Shown one piece after another: positions 1 through 12,756 of a stretch of DNA of 64,000 nucleotides. The notes beneath the pieces are model-generated. The model was not told where the DNA came from. It was given only the letters and a program-made list of their open reading frames with translations, and did not search any database. Source of the stretch: Datisca glomerata. Lineage: Eukaryota > Streptophyta > Magnoliopsida > Cucurbitales > Datiscaceae. A program made the translations under genes and the position numbers. Each line of letters begins with the position of its first letter. The first letter of the stretch is position 1. The stretch spans positions 1,819,849 through 1,883,848 of the forward strand of contig QANY01013727.1 of NCBI GenBank assembly GCA_003255025.1. Direction: 5' to 3'.

Positions 1-2803
1 TAACTAGTATACATGCACTTTAATGCCAGTGACTAAATGACAACCACTTAGAATAATGACAGTGATATCAGGATAGAGCAAAAGGTAAAACTCATTCACA
101 ATTAGGAGAAATAACCAAAGATATTCTGCTAAAGAAGTAGATTACCAATTCATGCAGAAGCCGGTAAGTAAAATGACGCCTTTGCTAGAGGAGATGGGTT
201 TCAAATGGGAATCGCGCGACTTCGCTAGAGGGGACGCTTCTTGAATGATTTCAAACGGCAATAAAAGAGACAAGGGTTTCATTGTTTCTTTCACATAGAC
301 ACTGACATATGAGGACCTTCACCTAATGACATTAAGGGAGGTTCGAAGTACTTTGTCATTTTTGTAGATGATTATTCTCGATATACATATCTATATATCA
401 TGAGTAATAGATATGAGTTGCATAATATTTATTGTGAATTTCTAATATAGTAAAAACTCAATTCTCCCATTCTATAAAAGTTTTTCATACAGATAATGTC
501 ATGGAATATAAGGAAACTGAATTTCTAAATCTTCTCTGGTCACATGGTACCCTAATTCATCGTTCATGTTTGGTACCTCACAAGAAAATGGACGTGCATA
601 AAGAAAACATAGACATGTGGTTAAAAATCGTTTAGACGTTACTTATTTTAGCATCATGGCCTAAGCATTTCTGGGGAGAAGCTGCATTAACAACAATCGA
701 TACTATGGTGTTCCATCTTCCATCATCAATAATCAAGCTCTTTTTAGCGTCATTATGACACTTAACCAGATTGAAGCTCTCCAAAAGTTTTTGAATGTGC
801 ATGTTTTGTTCTTCTTCAGCCACATGAATACACAAAACTCAAACCTCGTGCTCGCTTATGTTGTTTCTTGGGATATGGAATTGAATATAAAGGATATCGA
901 TATTGGGATCCTATTTCTAATCATCTCTATGTCTCTTGTCACGTTAAATTTTGGGAACATAAAATGTTCTCTTCTATATCCATGTTCAAGTCATCAACCT
1001 CATTTGTCACTCCCTATTTTATAAACTCCTCTATTGGCTTATTTTCTGAAGAATTAGACAACACTACTCCTGAGTTTCATAAAGACGGTCCAACATCTTC
1101 TATGGCCTCATCTAATGTATCTAAACCATAGTGGATCTAAAAGTCAGGCTATTTGAGTCTCCATCTTTCGTCACATAAACATCTTTAATGCGGTCCCAAC
1201 TTCTTCGTCATTCCAATAGGGTAAGAGAAAAATCTTTTCATCTTCATGATTTTCATTACTTTTCAACTATTCTTTCTTTATATGAGCCTCAAAAGAGGGT
1301 AAGTCCAACCCTGTTTAGCAACAAGCAATGAAAGAAGAGTTGCTGGCACTAGAATGTACTCATACTCGGGACTTAGTTGATCTTCATCCTTGAAAAATAT
1401 TTGTGGGCTACAAGTGGGTTTATAATATTAAGACATATTTTGATGGATCTATTTATCGCTATAAAGCATGACTAGTAGCTAAAGGGTACACAGAGGAGTA
1501 TGAAATGGATGACGAGGAGACTTTTACTCCAGTAGCTCATTTTACCTCTATTAGAATTTTACTTGTGATGGCTGCAATTAGTAACTGGAAACACTCTTTC
1601 AAATGGATGTCAAAAATACCTTCTTGAATGGGGACCTATTTGAAGAAGTATACATGAACCATCCTCTAAGATATGAACATCCACCACAAAAGGTTTGAAA
1701 ACTCTGACGCGTACTTTATGGACTTACTCAAGCATCAAGAGCTTAGTTTGCAAAAATCAGTACCATTGTTGCTCAAATTGGATTCACAACAAATACTCAT
1801 GATTCTGCATTATTTGTCTGAAAATATGATAAAGGAATCATTCTTCTTTCACTTTATATTGATGATATGATAATTATTGGTGATGATTTGCATGGGATAT
1901 CTAATCTCAAGACTTTTCTAAGTCATCATTTTGAGATGAAGGAACTTGAACATCTCAAGTACTTTCTTAGACTTGAAGTCTCATCTGATAATGAAGATTA
2001 TTATCTTTCTCAAGCAAAATATGCTTATAATCTTCTTAATTGCGCTGGTATAAGTGATAAATCATTTTGAACAAAATACACATCTTACTCCTCTTGAATG
2101 GCTGTGTACTCGATGGTGCAACACTTTATAGCCAATTAGTAGGAAGTCTTGTTTACCTCATAGTTACTAGACTTGACATTGCTCATACCATTCTTATTGT
2201 CAGTCAGTTTTTGTATGCTTCCCACTCTAATCACTTTTCTGTTGTTCGCCGAATCTTACGCTATGTTAAGGGGACCCTATTTCACGGCCTATTCTTCTCA
2301 GCCAAAATCATTCTTAAACTTCATGCTTATTTTGACGGTGATTGGTCATGCGATCCTATTGATAAACACTCTATTATAGGTTTTTTCTTTTCCTTGGTGA
2401 CTCTGATTTCTTGGCATTGTAAGAAACAAACTGTGACAACATGATCAAGGACATATACTGAATATCAAGCTATGACCGATACCTCTCAAGAACTCTTATG
2501 GCTTCAATGGTTACTTGAAGATATGAGTATTGTACACTCTTCTGCTTCGATTCTTCATTGTGATAATCAAAGTGCAATTTGAATTGTTTATAATGATATT
2601 TTCCACGAATGAACTAAGCATAAAGAAACATATAGTCACTTCATTCGTCAACACATATCTCGGGACATCATTCAACTCCTCTCTATTGCCTTTGTTGATA
2701 AGATGCTAACATTTTTATCAAAGCTCATCCACCAGAACGTTTTCGAGACTTAATATCTAAACTCAAGATATCATCTGCTCTACCAGTTTGAGTTTTATGG
2801 GGG
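1..2803 (+). pseudogene. Ty1/copia retrotransposon pol remnant (integrase to RNase H)
   Basis: Translated fragments in shifting frames follow the copia pol order. Integrase-core words lie near 330-400 (KYFVIFVDDYSR-like). The conserved segment after integrase is at 845-1000 (KLKPRA.., FLGYGIEYKGYRYWDP). The reverse transcriptase start is at 1320-1620 (QAMKEEL.AL, YKWVYNIK, LVAKGYTEEY). Its later part is at 1850-2070 (LYIDDMIIIGDD, so the YIDD catalytic box is still readable). RNase H is at 2120-2760 (YSQLVGSLVYL, TRLDIAH, LRYVKGT, HCDNQSAI). Many stops and frameshifts interrupt it and there is no gag, because the 5' part lies outside the window or is lost. An intact copy would make a cytoplasmic virus-like particle polyprotein; this one cannot. 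Assignment to copia is firm; the exact lineage is not determined. Confidence 0.88.
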
Positions 2804-2990
2804 TGTTAACATATTAATATAGACTAGCGCTCTGTCTACATGTATATTTACCATACTGTACTGCGCACTATACTGCATTATACTAAACACTTCCCTAGGC
2901 TTATAAATAGGCACTGACGTGTACATTTTCAATCCAATTTAATTTACTAAAATATTTATCAAGATTCATGAAATTTGAAGACTACCATTT
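2797..2990 (+). repeat. Polypurine tract and start of copia 3' LTR
   Basis: A G-rich tract (ATGGGGG, 2797-2803) directly precedes TGTTAACATATTAATA at 2804. This is the usual polypurine tract/LTR-start junction, and it follows the RNase H remnant. A TATA-like TATAAATAG lies near 2901, as expected for an LTR promoter. The 3' end of the LTR cannot be fixed because no second LTR is visible here; 2990 is approximate. Confidence 0.55.
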
Positions 2991-5150
2991 TTGGATATAC
3001 ATGGGATTACATGTGTATGATTTACTAGAACACCCACGAACCAAACCCCCGAGAGTAATGAAAAAAGTAATTCTAGACCACTTAAGATTAAATCACATTT
3101 TAATTTACTGATGATGTATCAATCATTTATAGATTAATATTTTATCATTCATTAAAATGAGTTAGAAAATTAACCTATTAATGATGGCACCTGTTTGATT
3201 AATTACAACTTGATTTTATAACTTGATCGGTATAGATATTAAAATAACTACTTTGAGGCATACTAGAATATAGATCGTACATAAACAAATTATTCAAGTC
3301 ATGTAGGACTCGAAATGGCTCTTGCATATGGAAGTGTTTATATATATATATATATATATCTAAAAATATTAAATTAATCAAATGTTTTTTCAATTTTCTA
3401 CATGAAACAATTGTTGAGAAAGTATAATATTGTTTTTCAAAAGAATCAAAACATTAATTATGACATAAAAAATATATGTTATCAAATATATTATAGTGCT
3501 TTCAACTCTTAACTCGATAATTAATTATTAACTAAAAATTGATTTTAAAATATACAAAATGTTGGTAAAAAAAGTACTCTGAGGAGCCAGAATTAAATTG
3601 AAAGAATGCAATTGAGTAGAATTGGAGGTTTTAAAAAATGTAAGATAATCAAACAAAATAATTATGACAATCTCATGATAAAATATAGGATCATTTAGGA
3701 TAATAGTCCATTTTTGAAAAACAAAGAAGAGAATGGACTAAAAAAGATCTATTTGCAAGAATGACTAGTTTTTTCTTACTGCCATTTATTTATAAAACTA
3801 AAAAAAAATTATGTACAGGTCTACTACGGTATATAAAAATATGTCATGTTATACATTTATATACCATAGTATATTTTAATATGTCATCCATGAAATACTA
3901 TAATATATTTAAATACCATGATATATTTTAATAAACCATCAGTATATCGCAATATATTTATAATATATTTTTATATATCATCTGTTATAATCCAAAAAAT
4001 CTAGATATCAAACCCAAACTCGTCTCCTCCTTCTCTACTCCATCTTTCTCGCTGGGATCCTAGAAATTTAGAAATCAAACCGTAAAATCGAAAAATCATA
4101 TAACTAATAGATGATAAATCCACAAAATCAGAGAAAATAAAATATAAAAAAACATATCAAACCATAAAAAAACAGATCACGAGACCCAAAAACAGATTAC
4201 GAAAGGAAAAGATGAACAAAGAAGAAGAAAGAAGAAAACGACTGAGAAGAAGGAAACTAAGAAGACGAAGGGAAAAGATGAAAATGAAAGTAGAGAAGAA
4301 AGATGCATAGACGAAGGGAGAGAAGAAAGATGCAGACATGAAGGGAGAAGACGAAATGACGAAGGGAGAAAGAGGAAGAAAAATTCAGTCATTTATGCAA
4401 ATAAGCAACTTTTGGGTAATTTTTTAAAATAATAAAAAAGTGATCATATTTCCTAATTTTTCCTAAAATATATATATGCAGGTATCTGATTTTTTTAAGA
4501 ATTGAAGATAGTCCTCATATACTGACATTTTTAATTGTCAAGAATTTGAGAAACTATTATTTCTCTTAAGAAAAAAATAAATTACTAATAACAAAAGGGA
4601 AATGTTGTTAAATCTTACATACTCCAACCAAACAACTCCTTAATGAAACGTATCCATCATTCATATAATATATATGTTGACAAAAGAATTTGCTATCTCA
4701 CAATAATATCGAAGAGTCATTTGGCGTTAGGAGTTCAAATGAGTTTTGCAAAAGGCAAATTTTAATGTTTTCAAGTCTTTTAAAAATATTAAAATAATTA
4801 TTTCTTGTAGAAAAGCTAGAAAAGAGCTTTTGAGTTTTGAAAGTCGGCGATAATCAATTCCAAACTAACAGCAAAACCACAGATGACAAAATTGAAGATT
4901 GTCGCTAGCAATTGAAATAAATATCTGAGTTTGCATTTAAAAAATTCAGAACAGGTTAATACCGAGATAAAAACGTTAAATGAGATTTGAGTTTAACAGT
5001 TCATACCAGATATAAACTTTTCTTCAAAGGCACTGATTTGAAATACCATAATTCGACTATTTTGACTTAATTTAATAAATATTAAATTTTTAATTAAATT
5101 GCGTAAATGACCTATTTTAGAATAAATTGTTTATGTTCAATTGATGGTTT
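2991..5150. other. AT-rich intergenic DNA with low-complexity tracts
   Basis: No gene is recognisable. There is a (TA)n microsatellite at about 3340-3359. A degenerate AT-rich repeat of the phrase ATACCATAGTATATTTTAATATG lies at about 3820-3990. A purine-rich GAAGAAAGA tract at about 4195-4385 gives long spurious Phe/Ser-rich frames on the minus strand. Confidence 0.5.
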
Positions 5151-5159
5151 AGATTGTTG

Positions 5160-5695
5160 ATGCAGATTTGCTCAACAGTACACATGTTCGTCGTTCACGA
5201 CTGAAGATTGCACAACACAAGCAAAGAACCCAAATAACGAGAGGAACCAGTGGTGATGTCCTCGCCTAAGCACCTCCAATGTTTAAGTTAGAACTTTGAA
5301 GGAGTTTTGATCGGGGTTCTTTGGGTGGAGAATTGCCTACCTCTTCTCGAGTAGGATGAGGTATTTATACCTGAAGCTTAAGGGGAGGAGATGTGTAGGA
5401 GAAGCTTGGATGATGTGATATTTGATTCTTATTGGATGGGTAGAAGGCGGCATTTAATGCCCTTGTCCCTCTAGTTGACATAAAGGCACGCACATAACGA
5501 TAGCATTCGGTGGACATTCGGGCTGAATGAGAGGACACCACGTGGAAGCTTACTTTCGGCGAGCAATGATGATGATGATGCAAAGGGTTAGCTCAGCTCC
5601 TCTCGCGGCCTTATTCCTGCTATACTTCATCTGTTCCAGTCGATAGGACCCGAGCTATCTGCAAACTGACCAGGCCGAGGTGTTACGATTTTTCT
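5160..5695 (-). repeat. Possible solo LTR or LTR fragment, minus orientation
   Basis: This block is richer in GC than its surroundings. On the minus strand it has a consensus-like TATA box (GGTATAAATACCTC, about 5375-5362) followed by a leader-like stretch with no reading frame. That resembles the U3-R-U5 layout of a plant LTR. No partner LTR or primer-binding site is visible, so this is only a suggestion. Confidence 0.25.
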
Positions 5696-7340
5696 AGAGT
5701 GTAAGTGTACACTATCGTCGTCAAATAATAAAATTCCTATGAAAATAGAGTATTGTCCACATGATTGATTGATATTAAAATATTAAAATTAACTATACCT
5801 TAATTCTAATTGAAAATGACAAAAAGTTGAGATTTTTTAATGAAAAATTAAACTAAAAAGATTAATATTTGATAATGAGAGATAATTCAAATTTGAATAG
5901 TTAAAAGCTCTAGAGTTTTCGATTTCACCAAATCAAACATGCTCTAAATTCTAAATCTCAATCAATCAATGTTTATCAAATTATTGACAACGAATTTCTC
6001 TAAAGTAATTATTAATCTTTCTCAAGCATCGATAACAATGAATCAAAAATACTAATTCTACATCGATAACAACGAGAACTAGTATGCAGTCTATCTAACT
6101 CATTATGTTAAATTTAGTACATAAAGAACTTACAGGGAGATGTGAAACTTGAAAACTGTGATCGTACAGAAGTTAAAACTAGCACATTTTGTGCAATTGG
6201 TCAGAGTTATTAGGCGGATCCGGTGTTTGATATGCGCAAAATTCTTAATACAAATGAAACCTTTGTATTTGTTAGTGCTTATTTACCCTCGAATTTTTCC
6301 ACTAACCATTTATCCTTGAACTGTTTACTCTCGAGCCTACTAAGACAATCAGGTGGTGTTCACAACTGTCGATTACAGTTGCGAACACGGACGATTACAA
6401 TTATGAATTTGAAAAGTTATAATTATGAATATGAGTGGTTACAATAGCTAACGTTGGCGGGCACCGCAAACATAAAATAATGGGCTGTTATAATCAAAGA
6501 CATGACGAAGTGAACATAATAGGTCGAAGCTGCTACTTTTCAAAGCCTATAAAAATAATAGTGGGAGAAGAAACGACCAAGCACACAACCAAAAAATTTA
6601 AAATTACAGCACTTTAATTCTATCTTAAGATTTAAAAGTAGTTTCTGGGTCGCAATTACGGTAAACAAAAAGTGGTAATATTATAATTTTTTTCTGTAAT
6701 TAAGGTTCTTCATCTATGTCATTTTTTATGTGGTCATAAATCTTATTAATTGAGCATTTGAGTTTGTTTTATTTAGTCTTTAAGTAAGAAGTAAAGTTAG
6801 ACCTTTAGTGGCGAAGCCAAATTCCATTAATAATGTTTTAGGATATATTTTTATAGTTTAATGCATGCTTATTTGTTTTATTATCACAAGAGAGCTCAAG
6901 TTAAAAAGAAAACATTTTAAAAATGAGAGTGATATGATTTCATAAGTATCGTACATTAAATCACCGATGATTCGATGTTATTAGTCACATTATTAGCGGC
7001 CTTCTAAGAATTTCTCCAAGCCAATGCCTGAATTCAATCTCGTACGACATGTCGTATAGCATTCAAATGCCAGAAGTCAAGCGGCGGAACTTTGACTTGG
7101 GTTTATTTTTCCCCAAATGCAGTATTTTCCATCGCTAACAAATCACAGAAGAATATACTCAGACTGAGAACTGAGAGAGACGGGATGCTTTCCTCGAACT
7201 TTGTTTACTAATATTAATATTATATAAATTATTATTTAATTCTATTCAATAATTTTCCTTGCGTCTCAAGTCGGTTGTGATTCATGTACGTCCATTTTGT
7301 TCATTTTAATTATTTTATTCGACAACCCCAAAAATAATTC
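5696..7340. other. Intergenic DNA upstream of the NDA gene
   Basis: No coding region is supported. The start (about 5695-5800, with CTAGAGTGTAAGTGTACACT) looks like a dispersed repeat; it holds a short palindrome but no identifiable element. The last few hundred bases are presumably promoter of the downstream dehydrogenase gene. I did not assign individual regulatory sites. Confidence 0.4.
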
Positions 7341-7341
7341 T

Positions 7342-7350
7342 CTATAAAAA
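7342..7350 (+). promoter_or_regulatory. Candidate TATA box of the NDA gene
   Basis: CTATAAAAA lies about 1.03 kb before the chosen start codon. The distance fits a leader intron: there is a possible donor at 7461 (CTGG|GTAATT) and possible acceptors just before 8345. The 900 bases between them are T-rich with no credible coding, as expected of a plant 5'-UTR intron. This is inference from position and composition; no transcript is available. Confidence 0.45.
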
Positions 7351-8379
7351 CTTGGCCAATTTGCTTTTGTATTGGCCCATAAACCCATTAAACCTCTACT
7401 GCTTCAAGAAAAAGTGTTCCGCGATTCTGGGATACTCTCTCTTTCACTTACAGAAACTGGGTAATTTCTTCAACCTTCTACTTGTAATAATAAATCTGAT
7501 GCCCATTTTCTTGCTTATTGCTTTATTTTTTTTTCTGGTTTCTTTGTAATGTAATGAGAAGTAAAGCTGAATTCTGTTCTTCAGCTCAAATGGGTTTACG
7601 TGAATGCTGAGTGATGTTGTTGACTGAGATGGGTTTTTCATTTTGTTATTGGATTGTGAGCTTTGGATACACTTTTGAGCCTTATTTTGATATAAAAATA
7701 TGATTTTTTTTCTTCTTTTGGGGGGATCTTGATCTGAAGAAACTTCAATGGCAGCATTGCACATATTGGTTTTCTTATGTTCTTTTCCTTTTTACGTTCT
7801 GGGATTTTGTGGTTATGTATTGAACAAATATTCACCGTTTTCATTATTATTAATTTTTGTTTCGCTATTGAGAAAGAAAGTGACAAGTTCACTGGTGTAA
7901 GTTTAAATGGTTACTATTGTAATTTGTCAAACGCTGAAAAGAAATTAGGAAATTACATTTCGTCATGAAAATGAAGCACTAAAAATTACGTTACAAATCG
8001 AATTATTAAACTGTTGGACAAGACAATTACCTCTGCTTTTGGAAATACAGGAAAGAAAAAGCCTCTTTTCTAACTGCCATTTTAGACTTGTAGAGGACAT
8101 TTTTTCTTTGTAACTGCCACCAGTTGATGAGCAAAGCCAAGTTGGTTCTTGTTTTTTTTCATAACACTTAGAAAGGAATGTTACAGTAACAGATATGTCA
8201 AATTAATTTCTTCTCTGTCGTTTGGACCAGAGCTCCAACTGTATAATCCTTTTGTCTTCATTATAGCTTCATTTGTCTCCTATATATATAGTTCTAATTC
8301 AAACTTGCTGAATTCCATTCTAAATATAAAGGAGCAAAAGGCAGTATTAGATCTTTCTTCAAGAGCTGTTACTGTCTCT

Positions 8380-11300
8380 ATGGCATTAGCCAGGATTGCG
8401 AGGAGTGGTTTCAGAAGGTCGGTAGGCGGCATTGGTAGCTACACGACTGAGAAGGATGTGTTATGTGAGGGAGTACTCACTCAACAACATCTCTGTTCTT
8501 CCAATGGCAGTTTTTCAAAACTTGACAGCATTGGGAAGGTTGATCACATGAGTTTTTGGGGGAGAGGAGTAAAATCAACCCCACAATATCAATTTCCTAA
8601 TGCAGAAAGGATCGTGGAAGAGTCTGATGGAGAGTATGATGAGCCGAGATATCACGGACTAGAGGCAACCAAGCCCGGAGAAAAGGCGAGGGTGGTTGTC
8701 CTTGGTACCGGCTGGGCTGCGTGTCGATTTCTTAAAGGGTTAGATACTAAGGTTTATGATGTTGTTTGCATATCACCTAGGAATCACATGGTGTTTACTC
8801 CTCTCCTTGCTTCTACCTGCGTCGGGACGTTGGAATTCCGCTCGGTCGCTGAGCCTGTTAGTCAAATACAAACTGCATTGGCGAAGGATCCCAATTCCCA
8901 CTTCTATCTGGCTTCCTGCCATGGCATTGACACTCACAAACATGAGGTAAATCAAATTGCATTATTGTAAGAATTGAAAAATCCGGTTTGATCACTCTTA
9001 AAAATCTAGGTGTTAAAAGGGAGGGAAACTAAGTCCTTTAACCAGCAAAAATGGAAGCCCGGTAGGACCAAATCATAGTCGAATCTGAGTGCAAGTGTTT
9101 GAACTTAATTTAACTACAAGCTCTAAATTTTAGTTGAACGTTAAGCGCTTGATCATACATGGACAACGTTTCAACACACCCTTCTAGATCAGAATACGAC
9201 AACCAAATTAAACAACATACCATGTTTGAACTAAACGGCACAAATAACTTAACTAAATTTTAAGGAGTGATCAGACTATACTTTTCAAGCATAAGCTCTA
9301 AAGAATAGTGATTTACATTTGAAAATCTAACTTAATTTTTTTCTTATGTATAATTAGGTGTACTGTGAGACAGTGAGCAAAGACAGCCTACCAAATGAGC
9401 CTTACCAATTCAAAGTTGCTTATGACAAGCTTGTGATTGCTGCTGGTGCAGAGCCCTTGACATTTGGTATCAAAGGTGTGCAAGAACACGCTTTTTTCCT
9501 TCGCGAAGTAAACCACGCCCAAGAAATCAGAAAGAAGCTTCTCTTGAATCTCATGCTCTCCGAAAATCCAGGCAAGTTAAAAAGATTTCCTTTTCAAATG
9601 AAGTAATAAAAATGGAGTATAATGGTTGATTTTTCTCACAGGCACATCAGAGGAAGAAAAGAAACGCCTTCTTCACTGTGTGGTCATCGGAGGTGGTCCT
9701 ACAGGAGTGGAATTCAGTGGTGAATTGAGTGATTTTATCATGAGAGATGTACGCGAGCGTTACGCTCACATCAAAGATGACGTCCGTGTTACTCTAATTG
9801 AGGTACTACGATTCAATTTCCATGACTAATCTTTAAAACTTTATAAGAAATGAGTTTATCTAATAAGGAGATTGCGGTGGATGGACTACCGAGAAAACAA
9901 AAAAAATGATATTTGAACTACAAAGTTGATTTTCAGTTAGACCTTGATTTGACATTCTGACGTTAAGTTTAACACATGCTAGACCTCGATCGAGTAAAAC
10001 ATTTTTGTTAGGCCATGATCTGACAGACACCTAGTTCAACAGAAAATTTTCAAAAATTTCTATATATAATATCCACTAACTGGTTTTTCACATTTGTTCA
10101 TAAACAGGCAAATGAAATTCTTTCCTCCTTCGATGTCGGGTTGCGCGAGTATGCGATAAAGCACTTAACAAAGGTAGTTTGATGTGATTTTGTCATCGTT
10201 AAGATAATTTTGTATTGTTTTTGTGGTACGTAACGGAAAATTTTGGTGTTGCAGTGTGGGGTAAGGCTGATGAGAGGGGTTGTGAAGGAAGTAGATAGCA
10301 GGAAGATAGTTCTGAATGATGGAAGTAATGTCCCATATGGGCTGTTAGTGTGGTCTACAGGCGTTGGTCCTTCTCAGTTTGTGAAAACACTCAGTCTTCC
10401 CAAGTCCCCTGGTGGAAGGTATGTTCTTAGAAAAATGAAAACAAGGGAAGCATATATTGTTTCTAAAATCAGTTAAAATTGTTCATGTTGACTAATAGTA
10501 TTGAATGATCAGGATTGGTGTGGATGAATGGTTGCGAGTTCCGTCTGCGGAAGACGTTTTCGCGCTTGGGGATTGCGCGGGTTTCCTTGAACAAACAGGC
10601 AGACCAGTGCTTCCTGCTCTAGCACAGGTAAGAAGCACATATTCTGGTTTTAACTGATTTTAAAAACTGTATTTAAGAATATGTATACTAAAATGATTCT
10701 TGATTACTACTACTAAACATGTTTTCGGATATTAAGAATCCGGGTTCTCGGGTTAACAAGTTTGTGAATATTTTTTTTTCTTAAAAAGGTTGCAGAAAGG
10801 GAGGGGAAATACCTGGTAGAGTTATTTAACAGAATAGGAAAACAGAAGGGAGGGAGGGCTTTTAGTGCAAAAGACATTCCACTTGGGGAGCCTTTTGTTT
10901 ACAAGCATCTTGGAAGCATGGCTTCTGTTGGTCGTTATAAGGCACTTGTTGATCTACGCCAATCAAAGGTAACAAATAATTCCTCCTTTATTCCAAAACT
11001 TCATGTTTGGATCTCCAAAATTATGAAAAAAATCAAGAAAAAAATTGTAGAACTTTTATTTTCATTTTTGGTTTCGATAAAAAAATAAAACAAAGATGAG
11101 CATATGAGTGAGAGTCTAAAATGTAAAGACGAGCCATGCATTTGACTGTTTTGTGATCAGACCTCCTACATAAATATTTGACTAATATAGTTTATGTACT
11201 TCAAAATTTTTGCAATCTAACCTCAAAGTTGCACAAACTTGCTAGTTTTGTATCCTCTTAATCCGAAAACAAGATTTAATGTTTCATTCTAGTAGTTAAA

Positions 11301-12052
11301 TCTTGAAATTCTAGTAGATGAATCTTGAAACGAAATATGTAACGCAACAAACCAATGAAATTAGATGGTTGAGTAAAAATTGAATTGTTATTTGACGCAT
11401 GACTTACAATGAATTTCAAATTGACTAATCCAATATATTTTCTACATTCATAGGAGTCAGAGTATGTTAGGTTATATTTGGAAAAATATCAAGTGTTATT
11501 TTTATTTTGACGTTTCTAATGTCTAAAGTTTTAGCCCCGATTGACAAAGAGCAGAAGAAAAGAGTTGTGAATCGAGAATAGAACCAAATTGCAAACCCAC
11601 TTAATATAAAACCCTTAGATTGTTTTTTGATTGAGTGATCCTACTGGAAATTAAGAGACTTTTAGTTTCATCCTCAGAAACTCCAAACGTAATCTATGAA
11701 TTCAACAGAAGATGATAAACGAATTTAATAAGGAAACACACGTAAATTATGTAAGGAAAAGTGATAAAAACTAGCAAATTTTGATCAATATAATTGCAAA
11801 TTTTTTGAAGTATAGGGGATGGAATTAGAGAAAAAATGCGAGGCGGTGGATTTAAGGAAAAAAAATCTTGACATATTTTTCATGTAAAATGGACAGGATG
11901 CAAAAGGAGTATCACTAGCTGGGTTCACGAGCTGGCTGATATGGCGATCAGCCTACCTCACAAGGGTTGTCAGCTGGAGGAACAGGTTTTATGTGGCCGT
12001 GAACTGGGCCACTACTTTAGTCTTCGGCCGAGACAACACCCGTATTGGTTAG
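8380..12052 (+). CDS. NDA: Alternative NAD(P)H dehydrogenase, mitochondrial (internal, NDA type); 8 exons
   Basis: Exons: 8380-8946, 9358-9571, 9642-9802, 10108-10173, 10255-10418, 10513-10627, 10789-10968, 11897-12052. They join in frame to 540 residues. The product is a type II NADH:ubiquinone oxidoreductase that oxidises matrix NADH without pumping protons and passes electrons to ubiquinone on the inner membrane. Visible signatures are the FAD-binding GTGWAA (residues 109-114), [14 protein letters not shown], the NAD(P)H-binding GGGPTG (277-282) with Glu314 ending the following strand (an acidic residue favours NADH), and FALGDCAG (407-414). There is no EF-hand insert, which points to the NDA group and away from NDB. 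The start was chosen because [13 protein letters not shown] reads as a mitochondrial presequence; the frame is open upstream to 8149 but that part looks like leader. All introns are GT-AG except 9572-9641, which is GC-AG. The C-terminus is TRIG. An AATAAA signal lies at 12243-12248. Confidence 0.95.
9572..9641 (+). other. NDA: GC-AG intron in the NDA gene
   Basis: This 70-base intron begins CCAG|GCAAGT and ends CTCACAG. Only this GC donor restores the frame through [10 protein letters not shown]. The nearby GT (in GCAAGTTAA) would shift the frame. GC-AG introns are a known minor class processed by the U2 spliceosome and usually have a donor otherwise close to consensus, as here. Confidence 0.85.
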
Positions 12053-12449
12053 CTGACAGTGGCCACCCACAACATCAAACAAACGTCCCCCACTCCAAAA
12101 TATCTACTTCATTCACTGGAATTTTGCTACTTTTATTTTATACATATATCTTCAATTTTTCATACCCAATTTATAGAATTTTGAGCATATCAATGTATTT
12201 GTCTTTCTTTTTTCAATTTAATCTTTTATAATTATAAAAAGAAATAAAACCCATCATGAATCTTAAAAATTAGAAGCAGCCGTATATAGCACAAGAAGAA
12301 GCAATCTCCATTCCCATCAGTACAAACTCTCTACAATCTCTTAATTACAGAAAAACCCCCAAAAAACAAAAAGAAAAAAGGAAAAAAAAAGGCTCAGTAG
12401 CTGAAGTATTATCAAACTCTCTGCTTTCTAAGCTTTTCTCTTTGATAAG

Positions 12450-12614
12450 TCAAGAAATTTGCTTACGGCTACTAAGAGAGAAGAGTGAACTGAAACTATG
12501 GGCTATACCCACCATAATACCCATTTTCACTTGTCCTCGTTTTGGGATCGGACGGCTACAATTCCTCCTTGACATATAACCACCGTTGATCACTTCTCTT
12601 CTTGCTCCGGCCAT
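12450..12614 (-). CDS. Small conserved-looking basic plant protein, 54 residues
   Basis: A single-exon frame runs on the minus strand from ATG at 12614 to a stop at 12450. The start context (GTC ATG GCC) is good for plants. A TATA box sits about 130 bases upstream, so the in-frame ATG at 12734 and the other-frame ATG at 12741 probably lie before the transcript start. The protein is basic, with the core SRPIPKRGQVK followed by a short hydrophobic segment (GIMVGIAHSFSSLFSLSS). From memory this core resembles a group of small uncharacterised, stress-responsive angiosperm proteins, but I cannot name the family or give a function. The gene is convergent with the NDA gene. No disruption is seen. 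Alternatively it is a chance frame, but promoter, start context and motif together argue against that. Confidence 0.62.
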   Translation of the reverse strand: MAGARREVINGGYMSRRNCSRPIPKRGQVKMGIMVGIAHSFSSLFSLSSRKQIS

Positions 12615-12744
12615 GACTATTGATTGGATTTTCTCCTTTTGGTATGAAAAATTTAACTTTTTTTTTTCTGAGAGAGAAGTGATTGGTATGAGAGCGAGTG
12701 AGAATGAGTGAGTGACTCGGTGGGTTCTGAGCATGACTCAAGCT

Positions 12745-12756
12745 GGTTTATATAGA
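12745..12756 (-). promoter_or_regulatory. TATA box of the small basic-protein gene
   Basis: On the minus strand the sequence reads TCTATATAAACC, close to the plant consensus. It lies about 130 bases upstream of the ATG at 12614, giving an expected 5'-UTR of about 100 bases. Confidence 0.65.

Noticed and set aside
8149..8379. ATG at 8149 as NDA start
   Set aside because: The added sequence does not look like a targeting peptide, while [13 protein letters not shown] at 8380 does and matches the usual family length better.
12615..12741. ATG at 12734 or 12741 as start of the small minus-strand gene
   Set aside because: Both lie only 10-20 bases from the TATA box, so probably before the transcript start; the 12614 ATG has better context.
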